A stretch of 64,000 nucleotides of DNA, taken from positions 2,046,001 to 2,110,000 of the forward strand of contig CBDDFL010000001.1 in the NCBI GenBank assembly GCA_965227095.1, given 5' to 3'. Made by a program: the position numbers and the translations under genes. Every line of letters starts with the position of its first letter. Positions within the stretch are counted from its first letter, which is position 1. The notes beneath the pieces were generated by a model. It was not told the origin of the DNA. It saw only the letters and a program-made list of their open reading frames with translations, and did no database searches. Source of the DNA: JANQMY01 sp965227095 (GTDB lineage Bacteria; Pseudomonadota; Alphaproteobacteria; JANQMY01). Below, in pieces: positions 8,041 through 17,444 of the stretch.

Positions 8041-10134
8041 CTATTGATTTTGCAGAATGTTGAAAATGTCTTCCAAGGGGTTTGGGGGCTCATTGTCTTC
8101 TGACTGACCCTCGGACGAGGCGTCGTTTTCGTTGGTGTCGCTGTCGTCCGGCAGCCCCAACACGCCTTTGAGAATGGTCTCAAGGGGGTCTGCTGGTTCG
8201 TTGTTTGAGCTTCCGTCTTCTTCGGTCTGATTGCCGCCGCCGCTTAAAATGCCACCGATGATGGCGCCCACATCTGGTGCGAATGTGGGATTATCCCAAG
8301 TACCACTGACAATCACGGGCACGCTGATGCCGGTCACATCGCGTTTGCCTCCTTGGCCTTCGATTGTGGAAACCGCTGTGGGCACGAACCGGTAATTCAG
8401 GGTCCGATTCGGGATGTTAATTGTGCCCGCACCGGTGAGGCGCAGGAGCGGATTGAGCAAAATCAAATCGCGATTTGATAAAACGCCATTTCGAATCGAA
8501 AAATTGCCGCTCAGTTCAGCGAAATCCGTTTTCTGGATGCCGGCGTTTTGCCCCCCGCCCAGAACGCCGCGAATATTCCTGACGAGGTCTGCCAGGTTTA
8601 CACCCCGGATCGCCCCGTCCAGAAAGGTGACCTGGCCGTTACCATTGAGCGAGCGCATCATTTGTTTTTGGGAGCGCCCGCTCATCGTCACGTCCAGCAG
8701 CACATTGCCGGTGCCTTCCAGCCGGTCGACACCACCGGCGTCCCGGAAAAGGGGCAACAGATCGATCGCATTGAGGCTGAACTTTTGGGAAATTTTCGGC
8801 GTGCGCCCGCGTCCATCCGCAACCAGCTGCGCGGATCCGGTCCCCTTGTATAAGGCGATCTTCGCCAAATTCGCCGTAAGAAGGCCATCATTGATTTTGA
8901 GATCCAGATCGCTGTTATTGAGTTTGACGCCACCCAAGCGCACCTGTTTTGCCGTGAGTTTCAGATTGGCATTAAGGCTGTTCAGGCCGGCGAGGTCGAT
9001 GGGATCGTTGCTCCAATCGGAAGAGGCGGGTGAGTTGGCCGTTCCTTGCCCCGACGCACCGCCACCGGTCGATCCACCGCCGGCGCCGGAAGCGCCTGCG
9101 CCGTTTCCGCTTAGATAGGGGTTCAGATCCAGCGTGTCGGCATCCATCCGGCCGGACACATAGGGTTTTTCCCCATCTAGGATCAGCGTGAGGCCGCCAT
9201 TGGCGCGAATATCGTCAAAACGGACATCCGCGTTTTTGAACAGGAAGCGTTCATTCCGGGCGGTCAGGTCGCCGGCCACACTGAACGGGCCGAACCCCTC
9301 TCCCGCCGGCAGGGGCGATCCCAACCAAGAGGCAAGTTTACGAACCGAGGGGATGTCCAACGTTGCCCGGCCGACAAGTGATTCAAGCCGGTCGCCCGCG
9401 GCCTCACCGTCAAACGTCTGCGTAATTAATTTAGAGTTAATCTGTGTGGAAACTGTTGTCGCGTTCCCATCGATAAAGTCTTTGAGATGTCCAATCGCTA
9501 CATTGGCGTTGAGGGTTTCTCCTTGCCAGGTGAGTGAGCCGTCGGCTGCGAAGGGCCCTTCATAATTGGGCAAGGACAAATTCGCGTTGATGTCGCGCGC
9601 TTCGTAGTCTTCTTTGGTTTGGTGATTGGTGTAGGTGACGAGGCCGTCGACCAGCCGCACATCGCCTAAACTGATCGTGCCGACTTCATAGTCTTCGTTG
9701 GGCGCGTCTTCCGGGTCCGGTGTCTCATCTTCCGGGTCTCCTGGGGCGGGTTCGAATTCCAAATTCGACTTGCCGGATTTGTCGATTTCCACGTGGATCA
9801 CCGGCTCCTCAAGGACGAACCTCGACACGATAATCTCGCGGTTGAGCAAGCGGACCACATCAAATCCAATATCAAGCGTTTTCATGGACGCCATGGTGGG
9901 GTGTTTGGCCCCGTCCACATTGGCGATACTGATGCCGTCGACTTGGAAGCTGAATTGAGGAAAGAAGGTGAGCCCGATATCGCCGTCAATGGTCACCTCC
10001 CGGCCGGTTTGTTCCTCAATCGCGGTAACGATGGGCTCGCGGTACCATTCCTGAGGGATGAAGGCCGGGGCCAGCAACAATGCGCCCACAATCAGGACCA
10101 CAATCGAAAACAGGCTGAGCAAGAACGTTCTCAT
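8041..10134 (-). CDS. AsmA family protein
   Basis: 697 residues with one N-terminal membrane helix (LLSLFSIVVLIVGALLLAPAF). A typical AsmA start follows, with EEQTGREVTIDGDIGLTFFP, then a long periplasmic beta-rich body. A second conserved AsmA block lies near residues 440-600 (LNGNGQVTFLDGAIRGVNLA, ending with GTINIPNRTLNYRFVP). A low-complexity Gly/Ser/Ala stretch near residue 340-360 and an acidic C-terminal tail are visible. AsmA-like proteins are bridge-type proteins thought to move phospholipids between the membranes. GGAG lies upstream of the ATG. The gene is monocistronic or linked to the downstream binding-protein gene. Confidence 0.9.
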   Translation of the reverse strand: MRTFLLSLFSIVVLIVGALLLAPAFIPQEWYREPIVTAIEEQTGREVTIDGDIGLTFFPQFSFQVDGISIANVDGAKHPTMASMKTLDIGFDVVRLLNREIIVSRFVLEEPVIHVEIDKSGKSNLEFEPAPGDPEDETPDPEDAPNEDYEVGTISLGDVRLVDGLVTYTNHQTKEDYEARDINANLSLPNYEGPFAADGSLTWQGETLNANVAIGHLKDFIDGNATTVSTQINSKLITQTFDGEAAGDRLESLVGRATLDIPSVRKLASWLGSPLPAGEGFGPFSVAGDLTARNERFLFKNADVRFDDIRANGGLTLILDGEKPYVSGRMDADTLDLNPYLSGNGAGASGAGGGSTGGGASGQGTANSPASSDWSNDPIDLAGLNSLNANLKLTAKQVRLGGVKLNNSDLDLKINDGLLTANLAKIALYKGTGSAQLVADGRGRTPKISQKFSLNAIDLLPLFRDAGGVDRLEGTGNVLLDVTMSGRSQKQMMRSLNGNGQVTFLDGAIRGVNLADLVRNIRGVLGGGQNAGIQKTDFAELSGNFSIRNGVLSNRDLILLNPLLRLTGAGTINIPNRTLNYRFVPTAVSTIEGQGGKRDVTGISVPVIVSGTWDNPTFAPDVGAIIGGILSGGGNQTEEDGSSNNEPADPLETILKGVLGLPDDSDTNENDASSEGQSEDNEPPNPLEDIFNILQNQ

Positions 10135-10268
10135 GGAAGCTCCGCATGTAAAAACAACCAGAACGGCAAGACAGTATCGGTCAGGAATCTAGAGAATAAC
10201 CGCCAAAAAGTCGAAACGTTAACGATAAAACTCTCCAAAAATGTACATTTGACGCGCGCACCTGAAAT

Positions 10269-10283
10269 TGATAGCTATTCGCA
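10269..10283 (+). promoter_or_regulatory. Weak Fur-box-like site upstream of the ferric-ion binding protein gene
   Basis: TGATAGCTATTCGCA matches 10 of 14 defined positions of the 7-1-7 Fur consensus TGATAATnATTATCA. It sits 25 bases before the GTG start of the Fe(III) binding-protein gene. Position and downstream function support iron regulation, but the match is weaker than the site at 13115. Confidence 0.4.
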
Positions 10284-10307
10284 ACAACCACATAGAGGAC
10301 AGTTAAA

Positions 10308-11336
10308 GTGATAAGACATCGCTGGTTCGTGGCAGCCTTTTCGAGCTGTGTTGCGGCATTGGGGTTAGTAGACGTGGCTGCGGCTGAAGGGGAGGTGAAT
10401 ATCTATTCCTCCCGCCACTACACGTCGGACAGATTGATTTACGATGCCTTCGAAGAAAAGACGGGCATCAATATAAACCTGCTTGAGGGCAAGGGGGGGG
10501 AACTCCTCGAACGATTGAAGATTGAAGGTCGCAACAGTCCAGCAGACGTCTTCATCACCGTAGATGCTGGGAATTTGTGGCGTGCGGAACAAGCAGGTGT
10601 CCTCCAATCCATTAAATCGAATCTTTTAGAAGCCAAGGTTCCCAGCCATTTGCGTCATCCGGACGGAAAGTGGTTTGGGTTTTCGACGCGGGCGCGGGTG
10701 ATCTTTTACAGTAAAGAACGGGTCGATCCGGCGGCTGTCGCCTCCTACAGCGATCTTGCAAAGCCGGACCTGAAAGGGAAGGTCTGTGTCCGCTCCAGCA
10801 GCAACATCTATAACCTCTCATTGTTGGCATCGATCATCGAACATAAGGGAGAAGACGATGCTTTCGCTTGGGCAAAGGGCGTTGTGGACAATTTCGCCCG
10901 TCGCCCCCAAGGCGGAGATCGAGACCAAATTCGCGCGGTTGCATCGGGCGAATGTGATGTGGCCATCGGCAATCACTACTATTATGTCCGTATGCAGAAT
11001 GGGCAACAGCAAACCGATATTGATGCGGCCAGCAAAGTTGGGCTTTTGTTTCCTAACCAAGACACGACTGGCACACACGTAAACATCGGTGGTGCCGGTG
11101 TCGCGGCGCATGCGCCCAACAAAGAAAACGCAGTCAAATTGATGGAATTCCTCGCAAGCGCGGAAGCGCAGGCGATCTTTGCGGGCGCTAATTTCGAATA
11201 TCCGGTTACGGATCTGGAGCCGGTGCCGGAGCTGACGGCGCTTGGGGCATTTAAAAGCGATACACTGAATGTGAGCGTCTTGGGGGTTAATCAGCCTACC
11301 GCTCAAATTGTGTTTGACCGCGCTGGATGGCCTTAA
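10308..11336 (+). CDS. Fe(III) ABC transporter substrate-binding protein (FbpA/FutA type)
   Basis: 342 residues from a GTG with GAGGA eight bases upstream. The signal peptide ends near ADVAAA. The mature start EVNIYSSRHYTSDRLIYDAF is characteristic of FutA/FbpA, as are EGKGGELLERLKIEG and the tyrosine cluster NHYYYVRM, which supplies Fe(III) ligands in this family. It would bind ferric iron in the periplasm and hand it to an FbpB-type permease. Such a permease is encoded convergently at 11370-13070; the stops are 33 bases apart. No ATPase subunit gene is in the window. Confidence 0.92.
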   Translation: MIRHRWFVAAFSSCVAALGLVDVAAAEGEVNIYSSRHYTSDRLIYDAFEEKTGININLLEGKGGELLERLKIEGRNSPADVFITVDAGNLWRAEQAGVLQSIKSNLLEAKVPSHLRHPDGKWFGFSTRARVIFYSKERVDPAAVASYSDLAKPDLKGKVCVRSSSNIYNLSLLASIIEHKGEDDAFAWAKGVVDNFARRPQGGDRDQIRAVASGECDVAIGNHYYYVRMQNGQQQTDIDAASKVGLLFPNQDTTGTHVNIGGAGVAAHAPNKENAVKLMEFLASAEAQAIFAGANFEYPVTDLEPVPELTALGAFKSDTLNVSVLGVNQPTAQIVFDRAGWP

Positions 11337-11369
11337 GACAGCGGCACATCCTGCAGATAAATAATGCAG

Positions 11370-13070
11370 TCAGTGGTCAACAGAGCCGGGGCGGGCCTTA
11401 GAAATCGCCCGGGCCATCAAGATCACTGGCAGAATTCCCACCACCACAATGGCGATGGCGGGCAAAGCGGCTTCACTCAGGCGTTCATCCGCCGCCAAAT
11501 TATGTGCGCGCACCGCCAAAGTGTCGAAATTAAACGGGCGCATGATGACAGTGGCCGGCAGTTCCTTCACCACTTCCACAAAAACGATCAAGGCTGCGGT
11601 CAGCAATGACCCTCTGATGATCGGCAAATGAATGCGTGTCAGCAAACGGCCCGGCTTTGCCCCAAGCACCCGGGCGGCGCTGTCCAAATTGCCGGAGATT
11701 TTTGTGAAAGCCGAATTGGTTGTCTGCAAGGCCACGGCGGCGAACCGCACCGCATAGGCAAACAGCAGCGCCGCGATACTGCCGGTTAACAACAGGCCGG
11801 TGCTCACCCCCCATGTGTTTCGCATCCATTGGTCCAGGGCGTTGTCGAAAAATCCAAGGGGAACCAAAATGCCCACGGCAATCACGGATCCGGGAATGGC
11901 ATAGCCCATGCCCGCCAGCCGATGGGCGGACCGGGTGACTAAATGTGGATAAAGACGCAAGCCGAATGTCAGCAAGGCTGCGACAGATACCACCAGCCCG
12001 GCGGCGAGGATGCCTAAGGTCATGGTATTGGCGGCCACGGATAGAAACGCTGCGTCCAATGTGAAGGCATTCTCGCGTAAGCCCAAATCAATCAGAATGA
12101 AAAGCGGAAGCGCAAATCCAAGAATAACAGGCACGGAGCACATGAGGATGGCGGCCATGCTTTTGCTTGGTGTCAGCGGTGTTCCGGCAAGGCGACGGTA
12201 TTTTTTGCTGGTATGGTGATACTGCGTCTTCCGACGGCTGATGCTTTCCAGGGATAAGACCGCAAGAACAAATATCAACAGAAACGCCGCCAGTTTTGAG
12301 GCCGCAACCGGATCCCCCAAGGAGAACCACGTACGGTAAATGCCGGTGGTAAAGGTCTGTACACTGAAATAAGAAACCGTGCCGTAGTCAGCCAGAGTTT
12401 CCATCAATGCAAGGGCGACGCCCCCAGCAATGGCAGGTCTTGCCAGCGGTAAGGCCACGCGCAGAAAGGTCGACATCGGTCCGTGCCCCAGCGATCGGCT
12501 AACCTCCAGCACGCACATGGACTGTTCCAAGAAGCTGGCTCGCGCCAGGAGGTAGACATAAGGGTACAGCACGAGAGATAGAATGACGGCGGCACCTCCG
12601 GTCGACCTGATCTCCGGAAACCAGTAATCAGCAGCTCCCCATCCTGTCGCCTCACGCAGGGCCATTTGCACAGGACCGGAAAACTGCAAAAAATCCGTAT
12701 AAGTATAGGCGACCACATAGGCAGGAAATGCGAGCGGCAGAATGAGGGCCCACTCAAATATGCCACGGCCCGGAAAGCGGTACATGGTCGTCACCCAAGC
12801 CGTTGGTACGCCAAGGACAAACACCCCAATCGCGACGCTTAATGTGAGGATGATCGAATTTGTGATGTAGTTGGGGAGGACCGTTTCAATAAGGTGGCCC
12901 CAGAACGGCCCGCTTTCGAAAAGCAGGTTGGCGGCGACGGATAAGATCGGAAGCGACAAGAAAGCAGCGACCAACAGAGCGGCTGCGAGGACCAGCCGCC
13001 CTTGAAAATCAAACAGACCGGAAAACGATGTTTCCGGATTGCCGTCAGGTCCTGCGACCGAGACCGCCAT
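11370..13070 (-). CDS. Fe(III) ABC transporter permease, double-domain FbpB type
   Basis: 566 residues with about twelve membrane helices in two similar halves, the usual fused form of FbpB/SfuB iron permeases (about 500-560 residues). Each half carries the binding-protein-dependent transport signature: the first around EVSRSLGHGPMSTFLRVALP (near residue 190), the second around DSAARVLGAKPGRLLTRIHLP (near residue 470). It forms the inner-membrane channel for iron brought by the convergent binding protein. A good Fur box lies 45-59 bases before its start. The ATPase partner must be encoded elsewhere. Confidence 0.92.
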   Translation of the reverse strand: MAVSVAGPDGNPETSFSGLFDFQGRLVLAAALLVAAFLSLPILSVAANLLFESGPFWGHLIETVLPNYITNSIILTLSVAIGVFVLGVPTAWVTTMYRFPGRGIFEWALILPLAFPAYVVAYTYTDFLQFSGPVQMALREATGWGAADYWFPEIRSTGGAAVILSLVLYPYVYLLARASFLEQSMCVLEVSRSLGHGPMSTFLRVALPLARPAIAGGVALALMETLADYGTVSYFSVQTFTTGIYRTWFSLGDPVAASKLAAFLLIFVLAVLSLESISRRKTQYHHTSKKYRRLAGTPLTPSKSMAAILMCSVPVILGFALPLFILIDLGLRENAFTLDAAFLSVAANTMTLGILAAGLVVSVAALLTFGLRLYPHLVTRSAHRLAGMGYAIPGSVIAVGILVPLGFFDNALDQWMRNTWGVSTGLLLTGSIAALLFAYAVRFAAVALQTTNSAFTKISGNLDSAARVLGAKPGRLLTRIHLPIIRGSLLTAALIVFVEVVKELPATVIMRPFNFDTLAVRAHNLAADERLSEAALPAIAIVVVGILPVILMARAISKARPGSVDH

Positions 13071-13114
13071 AATGTGTTCCTAAGTCTTTGATCTAGCGGG
13101 TCAGGCTATGCAAT

Positions 13115-13129
13115 TGAGAATTATTGTCA
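13115..13129 (-). promoter_or_regulatory. Fur box upstream of the iron permease gene
   Basis: On the minus strand TGACAATAATTCTCA matches 12 of 14 defined positions of the 7-1-7 Fur consensus TGATAATnATTATCA, and the two mismatches are placed symmetrically. It lies 45-59 bases upstream of the permease start. Iron-dependent repression by Fur is the natural reading. Confidence 0.75.
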
Positions 13130-13181
13130 ATTCGGCTCAATGTCGCGGCTTTCTCCGACAGAATTCCGGGCGGAATCCGAA

Positions 13182-15005
13182 CTAGGCGCTGGCTTTGGTC
13201 GCTGGGAAACTAAGCGCCACAGACGTTCCCTGCCTTGGAACGCTGTGGATTGTGAATTGGGCGTGATTTGCCTCTGTCAATGCTTTCGCCAAGGGAAGGC
13301 CTAAGCCTGTTCCTTTTTCAGGTTTGGCAACGGTACTGTCGATCTGTTCGAAGGGCTTCATGGCGCGGTCCAGCTCGTCGGCGCTCATGCCGATGCCGGT
13401 GTCTTCCACCCGAAGGTCCTGGGTGCCGTCTTGCGCGGTGGCAATGGAAATCGCCACCTCTCCACTCTCTTCTGTGAATTTGATGGCATTGGTGAGGAGG
13501 TTGAGCACTACTTGTTCCAAGCTTCGGGCGTCCGCCTTTACCAATGGCAGAACCGGTGGCACGACAAGCCGCAGTTTCACCTTCTTTTTCTGTGCTTGGG
13601 GCTGCACCAAGCGGACGCTCTGTTCCACAATGGTCCGCAAATTGATGTCCGCGAATTGCAGTTTGAGTTTTCCTGCTTGAACCTTCGATAAATCCAGCAA
13701 GTCATTGATCAAGCTTAGGAGCAAATGGCCGCTATGATGGATATCCTTCGCATACTGACGGTATCTCTCATTGTCCAATGGCCCTAATCGTTGGTCTTTC
13801 ATAATCTCGGAAAAACCAATGATGGCATTCAGAGGGGTGCGCAGCTCGTGGCCCACATTCGCCAGGAATTGGGATTTCTGCGCGCTCTCAAGTTTTGCGG
13901 TATCTAATTCGTTCATCAGAAGACGCAATGTTTCGTGATGAGAGGTCACATCTTCCAAAACCGCTAAAAACGTTGGGGCGCCTACAATCTCCGAGAGGGC
14001 AGCCACTGTGACGTGGGCAATCTGTTTTTCCCCATCGGGACGCTTCAATCTGAGATCGGCACCGCTTAAAAGCCGACGGCTTTGCTCCGCCAGAGATGTC
14101 TCCGTATCAGATCTACTTAAGAAACGGGCGAAGGGAGACCCGATCAAGCCAGACTTGGTCGTGCCGAGCATTGTACAGGCGGAAGCATTGGCAAATTGAA
14201 TGTGGCCCTGAGGTCCAAGCAACAATACACCAACCGGAAACGCCGCAAGAGCTGATTCAATGCGGTCTTGAATGACCTGATCCGGCAGGTCCGCCGGATC
14301 GTGCTTCCGAGATTCAAGAGCAAGGCGGTCCGTGACGTCTGTGAAAAGGGTAATGGCCGCCGCAAAACCGGACACCGGGTCGGTAATGCGTTTCCCCGAT
14401 ACACGATGTTGTCGTTTCCCGAGGTCGGTAAAGACGTCGCATGTTTTGTGGGCAAGACCCCGATCGAAAAGGTCTGCGTAAAAATCTCTTGCGCGTTCTG
14501 AGCCCAAGCGGTCGGGCAGGCTGGAATAGGGACCGAACGTCTCTTTAGCCAGTTCACTTTCCAATAGTACTTTGCCGTCCGTTCCGAAGACCGACACCAC
14601 ACCGGGCATATTCTCAAGGGCGCTGCGAATACGTTCGAGGGTGCGGCTGTCATCTTCCGATTCCGCATCCAGCACATGGACCAGTAATCCAGACCGCCCG
14701 TCGGGCAATGGATGTCGCCGACAAGTGGCTTCCACGCGCTGGCCACCCGCTGTGGGAAAGAGAACGACGCTGATGTTTTCATGCTGGTCGGCCGGAAGGG
14801 CGTCGAACGTTTGGCCGAATTCAATCGCCGCAATTTCGGCGGGAGAAAACAGGCGGTCAATTAGGTCAAAGGGAGAGGATTCTTGCCAGAAGGTGACAGC
14901 GGCTTGGTTGGCCCAGGCCATACGCCGACGTCCCACATCCCACAGCCAAGCGGGTTGTGCGTCCTTTTCAAGCGCATCTACGATTGAAGTATCTGTTCGT
15001 CCCAC
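13182..15005 (-). CDS. Soluble PAS-domain sensor histidine kinase
   Basis: 607 residues from a GTG. No membrane segment is seen. Three PAS-like regions (about 15-110, 120-225 and 245-350) precede a HisKA domain with phospho-acceptor motif NVGHELRTPLNAI (near residue 385). An HATPase domain follows with N-box NLLTNAIKFT, G1 EDTGIGMS and G2 GTGLGLPLAKAL. There is no receiver domain and no response-regulator gene next door. The alphaproteobacterial cell-cycle kinases DivJ/PleC have a similar catalytic core, but the signal and partner are unknown here. It lies in its own transcription unit. Confidence 0.9.
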   Translation of the reverse strand: MGRTDTSIVDALEKDAQPAWLWDVGRRRMAWANQAAVTFWQESSPFDLIDRLFSPAEIAAIEFGQTFDALPADQHENISVVLFPTAGGQRVEATCRRHPLPDGRSGLLVHVLDAESEDDSRTLERIRSALENMPGVVSVFGTDGKVLLESELAKETFGPYSSLPDRLGSERARDFYADLFDRGLAHKTCDVFTDLGKRQHRVSGKRITDPVSGFAAAITLFTDVTDRLALESRKHDPADLPDQVIQDRIESALAAFPVGVLLLGPQGHIQFANASACTMLGTTKSGLIGSPFARFLSRSDTETSLAEQSRRLLSGADLRLKRPDGEKQIAHVTVAALSEIVGAPTFLAVLEDVTSHHETLRLLMNELDTAKLESAQKSQFLANVGHELRTPLNAIIGFSEIMKDQRLGPLDNERYRQYAKDIHHSGHLLLSLINDLLDLSKVQAGKLKLQFADINLRTIVEQSVRLVQPQAQKKKVKLRLVVPPVLPLVKADARSLEQVVLNLLTNAIKFTEESGEVAISIATAQDGTQDLRVEDTGIGMSADELDRAMKPFEQIDSTVAKPEKGTGLGLPLAKALTEANHAQFTIHSVPRQGTSVALSFPATKASA

Positions 15006-15112
15006 CGAGGCCTACTCAACATCCGGCGTTACCGCCGTCTAAACCACCATTAAGAAAAACTTAACGATTCCCGCAGGCTCTGGAAAGGCCGAATTATCGT
15101 TAATGCCTTGAT

Positions 15113-16069
15113 TTAAGCTGCTTCCGCACTGTCTTGCGGCCCTTTTGCAGGTGTCAGATCGCCGGCCTCTCGCACAGGGGAGCCGGTCAAAAAATCCGAC
15201 AGCATGGCGTTGACGGTTTCTGGTGCTTCTTGTTGTACCCAATGGGATACGCCGGGCAAATATCGAATGGTCAGATCACGGACAAACTTATCGGTTCCGT
15301 AGGTCAGGGATTTCGACAGAGCCGTGTCTTCCTCTCCCCAAACAATCAGCGTCGGCGTCTCGATCAGGGGCAATTGTCCCCCTACAAGAGCCGGGTGTTT
15401 TGGCCGTCGGCGCAGCAAGGCGCGATAGTAATTGACCATTCGGTTGAGCGCCCCGGGGATCATCGCGTTGCGGCGGAAAACGTCGGTTACGTCTCTGGGG
15501 AATTGCGATTTGTCCACCGCCATCTCCACGAATGCCCGCTCGATCGCAGCGGCATCATTTCGCCCAAGGACGAATTCGGGGAGCCACGGGATTTGGAAGA
15601 AAAAAATGTACCAAGATTTCCGCAATTGGTCCCAGTTGCGGCTGTGCGTACGTGCGGCGCCTGGGTGCGGCACGTTCATGATTACCAATTGATCGATGGG
15701 TTTCACCTGAGCCATCGCGGCGTACCAGGCAACGATCGCGCCCCAATCGTGCGCCATCAGCGTCACGGACTTGGCGCCGGCCGCATCCACCAATCCGCGC
15801 ACATCGTCGATTAAGTTGTCGATGGCGTAAGCCCCGATCCCCTTTGGTTTGGAGGACCGCCCATACCCCCGCAGATTGGGCGCCCACACCCGATAGCCTA
15901 TATCCGCGAGCAAGGGCATTTGGTAACGCCACGAGTAGCTGTTTTCAGGAAATCCATGCAGAAGCAGGGCGAATTTGTCGCCACTGCCGCACATATCCAC
16001 CTCGAAAGACAGGCCGTTAGCGGTTACAAACTCGGTGGAAATGCGCGGATCACGTGGGGCGAGGTCCAT
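15113..16069 (-). CDS. Alpha/beta hydrolase, epoxide hydrolase/haloalkane dehalogenase-like
   Basis: 318 residues using the ATG at 16069, which has AAGG eight bases upstream; an in-frame TTG further upstream is less likely. Oxyanion region HGFPENSYSWRYQ, nucleophile elbow AHDWGAIVAW (Asp nucleophile), acid in the WGEEDTAL segment and base in the GVSHWVQQE segment fit an Asp-Asp/Glu-His triad of epoxide hydrolases and haloacid-type dehalogenases. The cap domain lies between about residues 140 and 225. It probably hydrolyses an epoxide or a C-halogen bond in the cytoplasm. It is the last protein gene before tRNA-His. Confidence 0.85.
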   Translation of the reverse strand: MDLAPRDPRISTEFVTANGLSFEVDMCGSGDKFALLLHGFPENSYSWRYQMPLLADIGYRVWAPNLRGYGRSSKPKGIGAYAIDNLIDDVRGLVDAAGAKSVTLMAHDWGAIVAWYAAMAQVKPIDQLVIMNVPHPGAARTHSRNWDQLRKSWYIFFFQIPWLPEFVLGRNDAAAIERAFVEMAVDKSQFPRDVTDVFRRNAMIPGALNRMVNYYRALLRRRPKHPALVGGQLPLIETPTLIVWGEEDTALSKSLTYGTDKFVRDLTIRYLPGVSHWVQQEAPETVNAMLSDFLTGSPVREAGDLTPAKGPQDSAEAA

Positions 16070-16228
16070 AGTCAAGCCTTCATTTGGGGGGCAAAACGCC
16101 AATTATATCGTGGGATAGTAAGATGGCGCCAGAGGGGGGAGAACTCTTGCAATGCCCCGCCGAACCGAATAATGTCCGCAGCCTCGCGCCGCCTCGTTGG
16201 GCCGGGTGCGAATGTCCCCTCAAATTGG

Positions 16229-16305
16229 GCCGCCTTAGCTCAGTCGGTTAGAGCGCTAGATTGTGGATCTAGAGGTCCCCCGTTCGATCCGGGGAGGCGG
16301 TACCA
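16229..16305 (+). tRNA. tRNA-His (GTG anticodon), island integration site
   Basis: A full cloverleaf is visible. The acceptor stem GCCGCCT/AGGCGGT includes a G1-U72 pair. The D-arm is GCTC...GAGC, the anticodon arm CTAGA-TTGTGGA-TCTAG has anticodon GTG, and the T-arm is CCCCG-TTCGATC-CGGGG. The 3' end is ACCA with CCA encoded. The discriminator is A73 rather than C73, and residue 72 is U. This is the unusual tRNA-His type described for many Alphaproteobacteria, which does not use the G-1/C73 identity pair. The genomic base before G1 is G, opposite A73. Decayed integrase fragments follow directly. Confidence 0.97.
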
Positions 16306-16397
16306 TAATTTCATCAATGAATACAATATTTTATGTGCCGTCCGCTAGCTGATGAGTTCTTTCATTCCGAACTCATAATGGCCACTCATCCCGAACT

Positions 16398-16640
16398 TTA
16401 GTCTTTCTTTGTTCTTGCGCTATTGCGTTTTATGGTGCCCGACACGGCCTGTGTGTTGGTTCTTTTTGTGTAGACAGAAACCGTCTCGCGGTTCTTGTGG
16501 CCTCCCATTGACATCAACTCGCTGTCGGATGCTCCGCCATCACCCGCTTCCGTAAAGCCGCCGTGCCTGAAACTTGAAAATTCAAGCGGTTGTTCAAACT
16601 CAACCGCACTCGCTATTTCTAGAAAATGCTTTTGAAGCAG
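16398..16640 (-). pseudogene. Tyrosine recombinase (integrase) C-terminal remnant 1
   Basis: An 80-codon open frame without a start codon. It reads through FRHGGFTEAGDGGASDSEL, then MSMGGHKNRETVSVYTKRT, ending at TAA. This is the C-terminal catalytic block of a phage/ICE-type tyrosine recombinase: the R-H-G box (a shifted HxxR region), the GG-H/W box and a candidate catalytic tyrosine in VSVYTKRT. The N-terminal two thirds are gone; a TGA sits directly upstream in frame. It ends 93 bases from the 3' end of tRNA-His, the expected place of an integrase that used the tRNA as attachment site. Confidence 0.75.
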
Positions 16641-16988
16641 TCATGAGTTATTCTGAAAGTGGATATTTTTTTTCGATCGACGGTATCAAGCGTGTGGGCT
16701 TTCGACGTCGCACAGCGCTGGAGACAATCGCCCGTATAGCCCTGTCGGCCAAAGGGGACGCTCGGCCAACGGGCTTGGCAAACAGTGACCTTCCAAACAC
16801 ACGTTCAAAACGGATCGCCTCGCGGGGATGGTCAGGTGCTCGTCTTAAGTTATGCGTCTATAACGATCCCTGTCAGACTGGCTTCCGTTTCCGGCTTCTA
16901 TCTTTCGTTTTCGGCCGTATTCATGTGAGTTTACGTCGCATGGATCCCACCCCCAAGGTACCATCCTCAAACACAGCTTCAATTGATC

Positions 16989-17310
16989 CTATGGTTTAAA
17001 GAACAAAGGTGTCTCACGTTTGTTCGATTTTTGATCGGTACACAGACAGTGTCTGGTACTTGCCGCCAATACTTTTTGTCTTAATGCCTCGGTGCAACGA
17101 GAGGATTCTTTCATCGTTGACCACCCGAAGATCGCCATGAGCTGCTTTTCGGTAGCGCCGTTCTCTGCCGCGATTGCTGTACAGGCTTTCCTCAACCTAT
17201 GAGCGCTCCAGTTCGCCATTTCAGCCGTGTCACAATGCAATCTAAACCAATTTCGGAAACCATTTGACGTAAAAAGTCTGCCAAATGCGCCACGGGTGCC
17301 GTGAGGTTCG
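16989..17310 (-). pseudogene. Tyrosine recombinase (integrase) C-terminal remnant 2
   Basis: The frame reads FTSNGFRNWFRLHC, then WSAHRLRKACTAIAAENGAT and KQLMAIFGWSTMKESSRCTE. Integrases of this family normally read AHGLRKA...AAENGAT..QLMAIFGW and then a Y-T catalytic motif. Here the catalytic tyrosine position has become Cys (SSRCTEAL), so the protein would be inactive. There is no good start; the recognisable part begins near 17300. It is a different recombinase from remnant 1, so at least two integration events are recorded beside tRNA-His. Confidence 0.75.
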
Positions 17311-17444
17311 ATCGTAAGGCAGCAACGTGCTTATTCCCATGAGAATCATTTCTTGAAAAAAGACATAGATGTTTGGATCGCGATATGTCTGAGGCTTGGC
17401 GATAATTTTTTACGGGTTTTCTCGTATTGACGATCTAATCTCTA

